Source: Bacillus sp. HNG
GTDB taxonomy: Bacteria; Bacillota; Bacilli; Bacillales; Bacillaceae_L
Length of the DNA: 64,000 nt
Direction of reading: 5' to 3'
NCBI RefSeq assembly: GCF_003400205.1
Contig: NZ_QUQV01000007.1
Coordinates: forward strand, 1 to 64,000
Shown here: positions 55,812-63,496 of the stretch, piece after piece
How the letters are laid out: each line of letters starts with the position of its first letter
Numbering within the stretch: the stretch's first letter is position 1
The notes under the pieces: model-generated
Told to the model about the DNA's origin: nothing
The model's input: only the letters and a program-made list of their open reading frames with translations
Databases searched by the model: none
Position numbers and translations under genes: made by a program

Positions 55812-55936
55812 AATGTTTGAGAAATATTTCACAAATTAGTTGGTATCTTATCCTTGAAATCTTTAGTACTATAAGATAATAAAGTCCATATTTCTGCACA
55901 AAATAGCAGAAGGACAGCCAGGGAGGTTCAATACAT

Positions 55937-56233
55937 TTGGAAATGACTATAAGTGATGCAGCTTTAAAATGGTTTAAAGAAGATATAAGTGTCAAAAAAG
56001 GTGATTCCGTTCGTTTCTATCCAATGTTTTACGGAACTAGCCCCGTACAAGAAAAATATTCATTGGCTTTTTCTACGCATGACGAGCCCATCCAAATTCA
56101 TACAAGTCAAAGCGTAGATGAGGTTATGTTCTATGTAGAAGAAGACGACATCTGGTTCTTTAATGGTCATAATCTGATCGTTGATTATAATCCAGATAAA
56201 GATGAATTGGAATACCAATATCCAAAACCATAG
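55937..56233 (+). CDS. HesB/YadR/YfhF family protein (YneR-like), no cysteines
   Basis: This 98-aa protein has the HesB/IscA fold signature (ISDAALKWFKEDISVKKGDSVRFYPMFYGTSPVQEKYSLAFS). It matches the Bacillus YneR subgroup in size. It contains no Cys at all, so it cannot bind an Fe-S cluster as A-type carriers do. GGGAGG supports the TTG start at 55937; the ATG two codons later is too far from the site. Function unknown. Confidence 0.88.
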   Translation: MEMTISDAALKWFKEDISVKKGDSVRFYPMFYGTSPVQEKYSLAFSTHDEPIQIHTSQSVDEVMFYVEEDDIWFFNGHNLIVDYNPDKDELEYQYPKP

Positions 56234-56246
56234 ATAAGTCAGTTAG

Positions 56247-56269
56247 GACTCACTTTTGTGAGTCTTTTT
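56247..56269 (+). terminator. Terminator after the YneR-like gene
   Basis: GACTCAC and GTGAGTC flank a TTTT loop, followed by TTTTT. Confidence 0.85.
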
Positions 56270-56278
56270 ATTTTTAGA

Positions 56279-56294
56279 TGTGATTCGAATCACG
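56279..56294. promoter_or_regulatory. FNR/CRP-type box upstream of the DUF438 gene
   Basis: TGTGATTCGAATCACG matches the Bacillus Fnr consensus TGTGA-N6-TCACA at all but the last base. It contains the 14-bp palindrome GTGATTCGAATCAC. It lies 62 bp before the start codon, a normal distance for activation around -41.5. Confidence 0.75.
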
Positions 56295-56355
56295 AACCTT
56301 TTCCTTAAACTATGTTAATTTCGAAAGTAAGCATAGATTGAAAGGAGAATTTCGT

Positions 56356-57579
56356 ATGAGTGAACTTATAAATAATCGTGAACAACATAAAATGAGTGAC
56401 CAAGAGCGTGAGGCTCTTATAAAGCAAAGTTTTAAAGATTTACATAATGGTAAATCTGTTGAAGAGATAAAATCTAGATTAAAGGATAAAGTGGGCTATA
56501 TAACGATTGGCGAAGTATCGAGGCTCCAACATGTGTTAATGGAAAAAGAAAATATCCAGGCACAAGAGGCTACAGAAATTTGTACAAAGCATCGGGAGAT
56601 TTTTAAGGATTTTATAGAAGAAACTAGATCGAGTCGACCAGAAGAACAACCTGGACATCCCGTGTATACGTTTAAGCTTGAAAATAGAGAACTTGAGAAG
56701 TTAGTCAGTAAAATTAAAAAGCATTTGCAAGTATTTGAAGCGGATGACCACTATGAAAATAGATTGAAGTTACTCAGTGATTGTAATCTTTTGCTGGATA
56801 TCAGGAAGCATTATGAACGAAAAGAACAGCTTCTATTTCCATACTTAGAAAAGTACGGGATATATGGACCAACGAATATGATGTGGAAAATTGATGATTT
56901 TATTGTAGACGCAATAAAAGATGCAAAAAGAATGCTAACTGAATATGATGGGGAAAAACAATCAGTTGTGGAGGTTATCAATTTTTTTGTCGATCAAGTT
57001 GACGAAATGATTTATCGCGAAGAAAATATTCTCTTTCCAATGTCGCTAAATAATTTAACAGAGGACGAATGGTTAAAAATTGCTCAAGAAAGTGATGAAA
57101 TCGGTTTTTGTTTGATTTCTCCGGAAGATTGGAAGCCTGAGCGAAGTGTCATTGATGATGAGCAAGTGATGTCAAAAGGACTAGTTAAGATGGAAACAGG
57201 TATTTTATCTTTAAAACAGCTTGAATTACTGTTAAACCATTTACCGGTTGATATTACGTTTATCGATAAGGATGACGTTGTCCGTTATTTCTCTAAAGGA
57301 AAAGAACGTATTTTTGCAAGGACAAAAGCAGTTATTGGGAGAACGGTTCAAAACTGTCATCCCCCAAGAAGTGTTCACGTTGTGGAAGAATTACTTGAAG
57401 ACTTCAAATCAGGAAGAAAAGATGTGGAGGATTTCTGGATCACAGCAAAAGGCAAATACGTGTATATCCGATACTTCGCCGTACGAGATGAGGAAGGAGA
57501 GTATATCGGAACCATGGAATTCTCTCAAAATATAGCTCCTATTCAAGAAATTGAGGGAGAAAAACGGATTTTATCATAG
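56356..57579 (+). CDS. DUF438 protein with hemerythrin and PAS domains
   Basis: This 407-aa protein has an N-terminal DUF438 helix bundle (about 10-85: LIKQSFKDLHNGKSVEEIKSRLKDKVGYITIGEVSRLQHVLM). A hemerythrin-like HHE domain (about 90-235) has metal-ligand candidates in CTKHREIF, LDIRKHYERKEQLLFPYLE and DQVDEMIYREENILFPMS. A C-terminal PAS domain (about 285-395: LNHLPVDITFIDKDDVVRYFSKGKERIFARTKAVIGRTVQNCHPP) follows. The family is thought to sense O2 or NO through a di-iron site. ATG 56356 follows AAAGGAGAA. The upstream FNR-like box suggests anaerobic induction. Confidence 0.9.
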   Translation: MSELINNREQHKMSDQEREALIKQSFKDLHNGKSVEEIKSRLKDKVGYITIGEVSRLQHVLMEKENIQAQEATEICTKHREIFKDFIEETRSSRPEEQPGHPVYTFKLENRELEKLVSKIKKHLQVFEADDHYENRLKLLSDCNLLLDIRKHYERKEQLLFPYLEKYGIYGPTNMMWKIDDFIVDAIKDAKRMLTEYDGEKQSVVEVINFFVDQVDEMIYREENILFPMSLNNLTEDEWLKIAQESDEIGFCLISPEDWKPERSVIDDEQVMSKGLVKMETGILSLKQLELLLNHLPVDITFIDKDDVVRYFSKGKERIFARTKAVIGRTVQNCHPPRSVHVVEELLEDFKSGRKDVEDFWITAKGKYVYIRYFAVRDEEGEYIGTMEFSQNIAPIQEIEGEKRILS

Positions 57580-57594
57580 AAGATGCAAATAATG

Positions 57595-57618
57595 CTGACA
57601 CCTTGGTGTCAGTTTTTT
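57595..57618 (+). terminator. Terminator after the DUF438 gene
   Basis: CTGACACC and GGTGTCAG with a TT loop, followed by TTTTTT. Confidence 0.88.
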
Positions 57619-57707
57619 AATTAGGAAAATGTCGATTAGTCGATAGAATAGGAAAAAATTGTTAGAAATGAAATAAAACCGATAGAACCTAACCAAGCTA
57701 ATCAATA

Positions 57708-57911
57708 TCATCCACAAAAACAAAAAGAACCATCATTTCCATCAGTGAATGATTGGTTCTTATGTTTATTTCGATATAAGTGATCCTTTTTCGTTTTTGT
57801 CATTCTGGATTGCATATCAATTAATGCAAATGGGCTTCTTCCGTTTTCGGGATTTCGCTTTCCTTCACGTACGAGTTTTTCACGCTTTTTCCGAGCGTTT
57901 GATTTTGCCAT
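57708..57911 (-). CDS. 67-aa basic small protein
   Basis: This Lys/Arg-rich protein begins MAKSNARKKREKLVREGKRNP, followed by RSPFALIDMQSRMTKTKKDHLYRNKHKN. Similar short basic proteins are conserved in Bacillus, but I cannot attach a function. ATG 57911 is preceded by GAAGAGGTGAT; upstream in-frame ATG/GTG codons lie within that site. It could bind nucleic acid, judging by charge only. Confidence 0.7.
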   Translation of the reverse strand: MAKSNARKKREKLVREGKRNPENGRSPFALIDMQSRMTKTKKDHLYRNKHKNQSFTDGNDGSFCFCG

Positions 57912-58066
57912 CTTCATCACCTCTTCAAAATATTTACATCTTCATTATACATCGATTATCTCCACGCTTCCATCATGAATTTTTCATAATTATGGGCATA
58001 TTCCCAAACAGAACCCAAACCCTTGAATAGGATATAAACGAGAATTAAATTGGGGAGGTGCCGGTT

Positions 58067-58186
58067 TTGGCTGATAACAAAGAAAAGGAAACCATTGAAG
58101 AGCAGGAATCTCAACGAATGGATGCATGGGAATTCTTTTGGGGGAGAAGACCAAGATCTCAAGAGGAAGAAATTGAAGAAGAATAG
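58067..58186 (+). CDS. 39-aa acidic small protein
   Basis: A TTG start at 58067 follows an excellent GGGGAGGTG ribosome binding site. The product is very acidic with a central aromatic patch (MDAWEFFWGRRPRSQEEEIEEE). No family recognised. It is supported mainly by the ribosome binding site and a composition unlike random sequence. Confidence 0.6.
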   Translation: MADNKEKETIEEQESQRMDAWEFFWGRRPRSQEEEIEEE

Positions 58187-58319
58187 GCTTTTCATTAGTA
58201 CCTGTCACCATAGGTAAAGCGTCCTTTGGTGATTGGTACTTTTCTTTTAGTGTAGGAGATGTCCGAATTGGGGTAAAATGAGGGTAGAAGGTAGATACAT
58301 AGAGAAATGAGGGTTGGGA

Positions 58320-59024
58320 GTGCAGAAACAGCGAATATTAATTGTGGAAGATAAAGAGAAGATTGCGCGGGTATTGGAACTTGAATTGACGTACGAAGGC
58401 TATGAAACTGGAAAAGCCTATGATGGAAATTCAGGCTTAGCAAAGTTCCAAGAGGAGACGTGGGATTTGGTCCTATTAGATGTTATGCTTCCTGGTATTA
58501 GCGGAATTGAGGTTCTAAGGCGAATTCGGACAGCAAACTTTGCTACACCTGTCATTCTTTTAACAGCAAAAGACTCAGTTGAGGACAAAGTATCTGGTCT
58601 TGACTTAGGCGCAAACGATTATGTGACAAAGCCCTTTCAAATAGAAGAATTGCTAGCACGTATTCGTGTAGCATTAAGAAACAATCAAAGTAAGACAACG
58701 CCTGGCCAACCTCAAGTTGATGATTGGCTGAAATTTGGAGACTTAATGCTCAATGAAAGTACGCGTGAAGTCATTCGCAAAAATGACGAGATTGAGCTTA
58801 CACCTCGTGAATTTGATTTGCTTGCCTATTTAATGAAGCATCCACGACAGGTATTAAATAGGGAGCAATTATTAAATGCGGTCTGGGGCTATGACTACTA
58901 CGGGGATACAAATATAGTTGATGTGTATATTCGTTATTTACGAAATAAAATGGATAAGCCATATGACGAACCACTGATTCACACGGTACGTGGTGTCGGC
59001 TATGTGATAAAGGAAACCAAATGA
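58320..59024 (+). CDS. OmpR-family response regulator (YkoG-like)
   Basis: This 234-aa regulator has an N-terminal receiver (ILIVEDKEKIARVLELEL; phospho-acceptor in LVLLDVMLPGISG; TAKD; KPFQIEELLARI) and a C-terminal winged helix (ELTPREFDLLAYLMKHPRQVLNREQLLNAVWGYDYYGDTNIVDVYIRYLRNKM). I prefer GTG 58320 with GAGGG upstream; TTG 58314 is two codons earlier. It overlaps the kinase gene (ATGA). The arrangement with a kinase and PepSY genes matches B. subtilis ykoG-ykoH-ykoI. Confidence 0.92.
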   Translation: MQKQRILIVEDKEKIARVLELELTYEGYETGKAYDGNSGLAKFQEETWDLVLLDVMLPGISGIEVLRRIRTANFATPVILLTAKDSVEDKVSGLDLGANDYVTKPFQIEELLARIRVALRNNQSKTTPGQPQVDDWLKFGDLMLNESTREVIRKNDEIELTPREFDLLAYLMKHPRQVLNREQLLNAVWGYDYYGDTNIVDVYIRYLRNKMDKPYDEPLIHTVRGVGYVIKETK

Positions 59025-60379
59025 GACTACGGAAAAAGATTAATTTGTACACGGCCGTTGTATTTATTTTATTGCTTGTCCTACTCAATATTGCATCCTA
59101 TTTTACATTCAGTCACATGATGTTTAATAGTGAATTAGATCGAACAGAGGCTGAAGCAGAACGCGCTATGAACGGGATATCAAAAACAGATCATTCAGTT
59201 TCTGCAGGGAATTTACTCCGTACATATGTCCCTTTAGATGGTATGCTGCAGGTAGTACGACTGGATGGTAGTATAGATGCACAAGTGCTTGTACCAGAAC
59301 AACAGGAGTTAGAGAAATTTCCAACAACCTATCATAAAACGAAACAACGACAAATTATCGACTTTAATGGGGTTCCACATGCTTTTGTGTCATTTCCAAT
59401 TATTTGGAAGAGCGGGGAGGTAGCTGAACTTCAGCTTATTGAAAACCTCTCGGCAACTGCAAATAACTTAAAAACATTAAGTCTTGTTCTACTTGCAGTC
59501 ACGTTGATAGCCACAATTCCAGTTCTTGTGTCAACGAGGTTACTAAGTAATGTGATCACTCAGCCCATTACGACAATGATACAGACGATGAGAGAAATAC
59601 GGAGAAGCGGACAATATAAACGCATTGAGTTATCAAAAGAATCACAAGATGAACTGTATGAAATGGGACAAACCTTCAATGAAATGATGGATTTATTAAA
59701 GGTAAACTATGAGAAACAAGAAAGTTTTGTCTCGAATGCATCTCACGAGTTAAAAACACCATTAACCGTTATTGACTCATATGCAAGCCTTTTAAAAAGG
59801 AGAGGTCAGTCCGATCCAAAGCTTTTTCATGAAGCGGTGGATGCGATTCAGTCTGAAGCTGTTCATATGCGCGAATTAACCCAACAGCTTCTACTACTTG
59901 CAAAACATGATGAACAGTGGAAGCTACAGAACGAATCGATACCGCTTCTACAACTTGTTGACGAGTCAGTGGGGTCATTTCGTGAGGCGTATAAACGCGA
60001 AATTTCAATCATTGTGGAAGAAGAAATGATTGTAGGAACGGATAAACAAAAGCTCAAGCAGCTTTTTTATATCCTAATGGAAAATGCCTTGAAGTACAGT
60101 GAAAAACCTGTGATTGTTGTAATTGGACGGGAAAGGAAAAGACCGAGTATTAAAATTATTGACCAGGGAGTTGGGATTCCTGCTAAGGATTTAGATAAGG
60201 TGTTTGACCGTTTTTATCGGGTGGATAAGGCAAGGGCAAGAAAAACGGGAGGCTATGGATTGGGACTTTCACTTGCAAAGGAAATGGCAGATGCGATTGG
60301 TGCGAGCATCCAATTTGACAGTATAGAAGGGGAAGGTACTACAGCCAATATTCTACTTTCTGATGAGGATTCTCATTAA
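59021..60379 (+). CDS. Sensor histidine kinase (YkoH-like)
   Basis: This 452-aa kinase has two membrane helices (about 10-30 and 150-170) enclosing an extracytoplasmic sensor loop. The HAMP linker is ITQPITTMIQTMREIRRSGQYKRIEL, the phospho-acceptor His is in FVSNASHELKTPLTVIDSYASLL, and the ATPase motifs are MENALKYSEKP and GGYGLGLSLAKEMADAIGA. It is partner of the regulator encoded just upstream. The PepSY proteins that follow may tune its signal. Confidence 0.92.
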   Translation: MRLRKKINLYTAVVFILLLVLLNIASYFTFSHMMFNSELDRTEAEAERAMNGISKTDHSVSAGNLLRTYVPLDGMLQVVRLDGSIDAQVLVPEQQELEKFPTTYHKTKQRQIIDFNGVPHAFVSFPIIWKSGEVAELQLIENLSATANNLKTLSLVLLAVTLIATIPVLVSTRLLSNVITQPITTMIQTMREIRRSGQYKRIELSKESQDELYEMGQTFNEMMDLLKVNYEKQESFVSNASHELKTPLTVIDSYASLLKRRGQSDPKLFHEAVDAIQSEAVHMRELTQQLLLLAKHDEQWKLQNESIPLLQLVDESVGSFREAYKREISIIVEEEMIVGTDKQKLKQLFYILMENALKYSEKPVIVVIGRERKRPSIKIIDQGVGIPAKDLDKVFDRFYRVDKARARKTGGYGLGLSLAKEMADAIGASIQFDSIEGEGTTANILLSDEDSH

Positions 60380-60403
60380 TTTCTCATGAAAAGAAGGTAT
60401 AGT
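60370..60403 (+). promoter_or_regulatory. Direct-repeat regulator site and promoter of the first PepSY gene
   Basis: TTCTCAT occurs at 60370-60376 and 60381-60387, exactly 11 bp apart, the phasing bound by OmpR-type regulators. A -10 (TATAGT) begins at 60398, 11 bp after the second repeat. The same repeats precede the second PepSY gene, so both probably respond to the YkoG-like regulator. Confidence 0.7.
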
Positions 60404-60436
60404 AGAGACAAATGAAAGATGATGGAGTGAGTTGCA

Positions 60437-61168
60437 GTGAAAAAAAGAACCCTTCGAAATAGTCTTCTTGCTATAGGAGGCACTTTACTTGTAGCAATTG
60501 TCATTTGGCAGTTAACTAAAACGTATACGTCCGCAGAGCCTTTGTCAGAAACTGATGCGATTGACCTCGTCGAAAAATTGTATAGCGGGGAAAATACAGA
60601 AGTGAGTCGAGCAGGCGACTTTTATAAAATTAAATTTGAAATTGATTCAGGAATTTATCAAATTGACGTTGACCGGAAAACAGGTGATATCACCAATTTA
60701 ACAAAGCTTACTCAGGAACCTCAAGAAAAGACAGAGGCTGAGATTAAGGAAATACTAGCAAAAGAACAGACCGGAGATATTAAAACGATTGAAAAGAAAC
60801 ACGAGGAAGATGAAACTTATTATTTTGCAACCGTAATAAACGGAGATACAGAATCAACATATAAATTGCATGCAAAAACAGGTGAGATTGTAGATGTTGT
60901 ACAGAATAAGCAACAAACACAAAATCCACCAGAGACAATGCCAACTACACCAAAGCCACCAACTGAAACTATACAACAAATTACAGAGCAACAAGCAATT
61001 GAGATTGCCCTACAACATGTACAAGGCTTTGTTGATGATGTTGAATTTGAAGAAGAAGCAGGGCAATATTATTATTTTGTAGAAGTGGAAACAAACCAGG
61101 GCGTAGATAAAACTGTACAGATCCATCCAATCTCCGGTGAGGTCATCACGATTGTTCTAGAGGACTAA
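60437..61168 (+). CDS. Membrane-anchored protein with two PepSY domains
   Basis: This 243-aa protein has an N-terminal membrane anchor (LLAIGGTLLVAIVIWQL). PepSY-type repeats follow at about 35-90 and 95-155 (FEIDSGIYQIDVDRKTGDITNL; ESTYKLHAKTGEIVDVV), then a Pro/Thr-rich linker near 165-185 and a third PepSY at 190-243 (EQQAIEIALQHVQGFVDDVEFEEEAGQYYYFVEVE). PepSY proteins often inhibit extracytoplasmic proteases. It starts with the rare GTG at 60437 after GATGGAGTGAG. Confidence 0.85.
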   Translation: MKKRTLRNSLLAIGGTLLVAIVIWQLTKTYTSAEPLSETDAIDLVEKLYSGENTEVSRAGDFYKIKFEIDSGIYQIDVDRKTGDITNLTKLTQEPQEKTEAEIKEILAKEQTGDIKTIEKKHEEDETYYFATVINGDTESTYKLHAKTGEIVDVVQNKQQTQNPPETMPTTPKPPTETIQQITEQQAIEIALQHVQGFVDDVEFEEEAGQYYYFVEVETNQGVDKTVQIHPISGEVITIVLED

Positions 61169-61189
61169 TTCTTAGAAAAACTCATATGT

Positions 61190-61245
61190 TTCTCATCAAT
61201 TTCTCATTTTATTATCTGAGTTTCCTCATTTTCGTTGTCTATGAT
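61190..61245 (+). promoter_or_regulatory. Direct-repeat regulator site and promoter of the second PepSY gene
   Basis: TTCTCAT at 61190-61196 and 61201-61207 is again 11 bp apart, and a variant TTCCTCAT at 61222-61229 ends a further 22 bp on. A -10 (TATGAT) starts at 61240, 11 bp after the last repeat, the same geometry as at 60370-60403. Confidence 0.7.
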
Positions 61246-61276
61246 AAAGATAGATCAAATAAAGGAGGAAACAAAA

Positions 61277-61795
61277 ATGAAGAAAAAACTTGTAGTACTA
61301 GGAATGGTAGGAACAGTTGTATTAGGAGGAGCAGTCGGAGTCGGTGCAATTGCAAAGGAAGCTGAGATTTCATATTCACAAGCTAAAGAAGTTGCAACTC
61401 AACAGGTAAAAGGTGCACATGTCGAAGAAATTGAACTAGATCGTGAAAACGGAGAGCTTGTTTACGAAGTAGAGCTAGAAGGTACACATGATGACGATGC
61501 AGAGGTTAAAGTTCATGCAACTACTGGTAAAGTTGTAAAAGTCGATGATGACCGCAATGACGATGTAAATAAATCACAAAAAACTTCATCAGTGGAAATT
61601 TCAAAAAATCAAGCCATTTCAATTGCAACAAAGGATACACCAGGCACAATCACAGAAATCGAGTTAGACGATGACGGTTATTATGAAATTGAAATGAAGT
61701 ATGATGGAAAAGAAGTTGAAATGGAAATTTCCGCAGTAGACGGGACGATTTTGAAAAAAGAAATGGATGACCGAGATGACGATGACCAAAACTAA
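61277..61795 (+). CDS. Secreted protein with two PepSY domains
   Basis: This 172-aa protein has a signal-like start (KKKLVVLGMVGTVVLGGAVGVGAIA) and two PepSY domains at about 28-85 and 105-165 (EISYSQAKEVATQQVKGAHVEEIELDRENGELVYEVELEG; EISKNQAISIATKDTPGTITEIELDDDGYYEIEMKYDGKE), with an Asp-rich tail. ATG 61277 follows AAAGGAGGAAAC. It resembles YkoI of B. subtilis in size and context. Confidence 0.88.
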   Translation: MKKKLVVLGMVGTVVLGGAVGVGAIAKEAEISYSQAKEVATQQVKGAHVEEIELDRENGELVYEVELEGTHDDDAEVKVHATTGKVVKVDDDRNDDVNKSQKTSSVEISKNQAISIATKDTPGTITEIELDDDGYYEIEMKYDGKEVEMEISAVDGTILKKEMDDRDDDDQN

Positions 61796-61803
61796 TATTT
61801 CAT

Positions 61804-61840
61804 AAAAATGAGGCCAGGACTACTCCTGACCTCATTTTTT
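61804..61840. terminator. Bidirectional terminator between PepSY and serine hydrolase genes
   Basis: AAAAATGAGG-C-CAGGA and TCCTG-A-CCTCATTTTTTT form a long stem with A- and T-rich flanks for two converging genes. Confidence 0.88.
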
Positions 61841-62859
61841 TACTTATTTTCCTCAAATACATCCGTTACATCATGTGGTCCATACGACTGATTGGATGGA
61901 ATGACAAGTGTAACTTCAGATTCAGGGTAATAGGAGGAAGCAAAACTCACTCCTGGGTCGTACCCCATAACATGAAATTTATAAATTTCAGATTCTCTTT
62001 TACTAATCCAAATGCCGTAACCGTAATATTCATCATCCTCAGCATGTACGTGAGGGGTTAATAGTAGATCGGTCATTTCCTGGCTTAGTAATGTATAATT
62101 TAGGAGCGCATCCCAAAGCTTCAGCATATCCGATGCAGTGACAAATGCTCCTCCATCAGACCCACCTTTAACAGGGATCGAATATATATTTGTTCGCCAT
62201 GAACCGTCTTCGTTATCAATATATCCGAGCGCTGTATTTTTTGGGAGACAATCCAGAGAAAAATACCCGGAATCCTTCATCCCACACTGTTCAAAAATAT
62301 TTTTCGCTATATAGTCAGTAAAGGACAACCCTGACTTCTTTTCAACGATTAATCCTAATAATATATAACCGGCATTGTTATAATGAAATCTTTCACCCAG
62401 TGTAAACATCATATCCCCATTCTGAAACAAAGGGAGGAAATCCTTCAGTCCTCGAATCAGGTACATCGGATTTTCTTTCCATAGTTCCTCAAAATCATCC
62501 ATAACCTCTTCATCAAAATAATCCGGGACACCAGAAGTATGAGTTAACAAATGATGGAGGGAAATATTCTCCTCGAAGTTTGGAAAATCGATAGTAAGGC
62601 AATCTGTTAATTTTGTATCAAATGTTAGCAAACCCTTTTCAACCAGCTGACAAACCGCAATAGCGGTAAAAAGCTTACACCCAGATGCTATACCAAACTT
62701 TGTATGGATGGTGTTTGCTAATTCTTCAGCTCTATTTGAATAGCCGTATGTCAATTCTATTAATTTGGCATCCTTTTGTTTTGCTAAAACAACTCCTGAG
62801 AAATTACTTTGTTGACAAAATTCATCTATTCTATCATTTAATTTCGTTTCGATGTGCAT
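61840..62859 (-). CDS. Serine hydrolase of the beta-lactamase/PBP class C family
   Basis: This 339-aa protein without a signal peptide has the nucleophile motif SxxK (GIASGCKLFTAIAVCQ), the second motif YNN (RFHYNNAGYILLGLIVE), and HHLLTHTSGVPDYFDE. Cytosolic members act as esterases or D-amino peptidases rather than lactamases. ATG 62859 follows AAGGAG; the longer frame has a poorer start. Confidence 0.9.
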   Translation of the reverse strand: MHIETKLNDRIDEFCQQSNFSGVVLAKQKDAKLIELTYGYSNRAEELANTIHTKFGIASGCKLFTAIAVCQLVEKGLLTFDTKLTDCLTIDFPNFEENISLHHLLTHTSGVPDYFDEEVMDDFEELWKENPMYLIRGLKDFLPLFQNGDMMFTLGERFHYNNAGYILLGLIVEKKSGLSFTDYIAKNIFEQCGMKDSGYFSLDCLPKNTALGYIDNEDGSWRTNIYSIPVKGGSDGGAFVTASDMLKLWDALLNYTLLSQEMTDLLLTPHVHAEDDEYYGYGIWISKRESEIYKFHVMGYDPGVSFASSYYPESEVTLVIPSNQSYGPHDVTDVFEENK

Positions 62860-63053
62860 GGATATAACTCCTTGTTTTGAATTCCAATTGGCATGTGTGA
62901 CAAACAACAATTATTTTCAGGGACTCAATAAAAAGGGTACCATATTTTTCTAGTAGCTGGTAAGAAAATAGAAAAAGTTGAACAAATTTTTGAAGTTTTA
63001 AGATAAAATATATGTAAACTAAAAAATAACCATAGTTAACAAAGGGGGCTATT

Positions 63054-63470
63054 ATGTACAAACTGCGCGGCCATCATTTATTTTGCCTTTTGGGCTACCG
63101 AGGAATGGGCTATTCTCAAGAATACGTGGAAAATATGACGATTGTCCATCAAACACTTAGAAAGAATCCGAAGACACTTGTTCAGATTGTAAAAGGGCCC
63201 GATCATTTATGCGAAAAGTATCCAAACAATGGTAAATACCATTGTGAAGACAATTCCATCTACGAAAGGGATGCACAAATTCTAGAAAAAATGGGCATCC
63301 GAATTGGACAAATTCTAAAATGGGAGGACATAGAATCACGAATCCAGAAACATGTTGTCCCACTGGATATTCAAACAGTCTGCGAAACCTGTTCGTGGCG
63401 GGCATATGGCGTTTGCGAGGAAGGGGTACAAGAAATTCTCGATGGAAACGGACTGCGAGAAGTCAATTAA
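63054..63470 (+). CDS. DUF1284 family cysteine-rich protein
   Basis: This 138-aa protein has the DUF1284 signature YKLRGHHLFCLLGYRGMGYSQEYVENM and conserved cysteines in DHLCEKYPNNGKYHCED and TVCETCSWRAYGVCEEG. The cysteines suggest an Fe-S or metal site; the function of the family is unknown. AAAGGGGG precedes ATG. Confidence 0.88.
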   Translation: MYKLRGHHLFCLLGYRGMGYSQEYVENMTIVHQTLRKNPKTLVQIVKGPDHLCEKYPNNGKYHCEDNSIYERDAQILEKMGIRIGQILKWEDIESRIQKHVVPLDIQTVCETCSWRAYGVCEEGVQEILDGNGLREVN

Positions 63471-63496
63471 AAAATGCCTAGAGATAGGCATTTTTT
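63469..63496. terminator. Bidirectional terminator
   Basis: AAAAATGCCTA and TAGGCATTTTTT flank GAGA, shared by the converging DUF1284 and DUF1646 genes. Confidence 0.88.
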
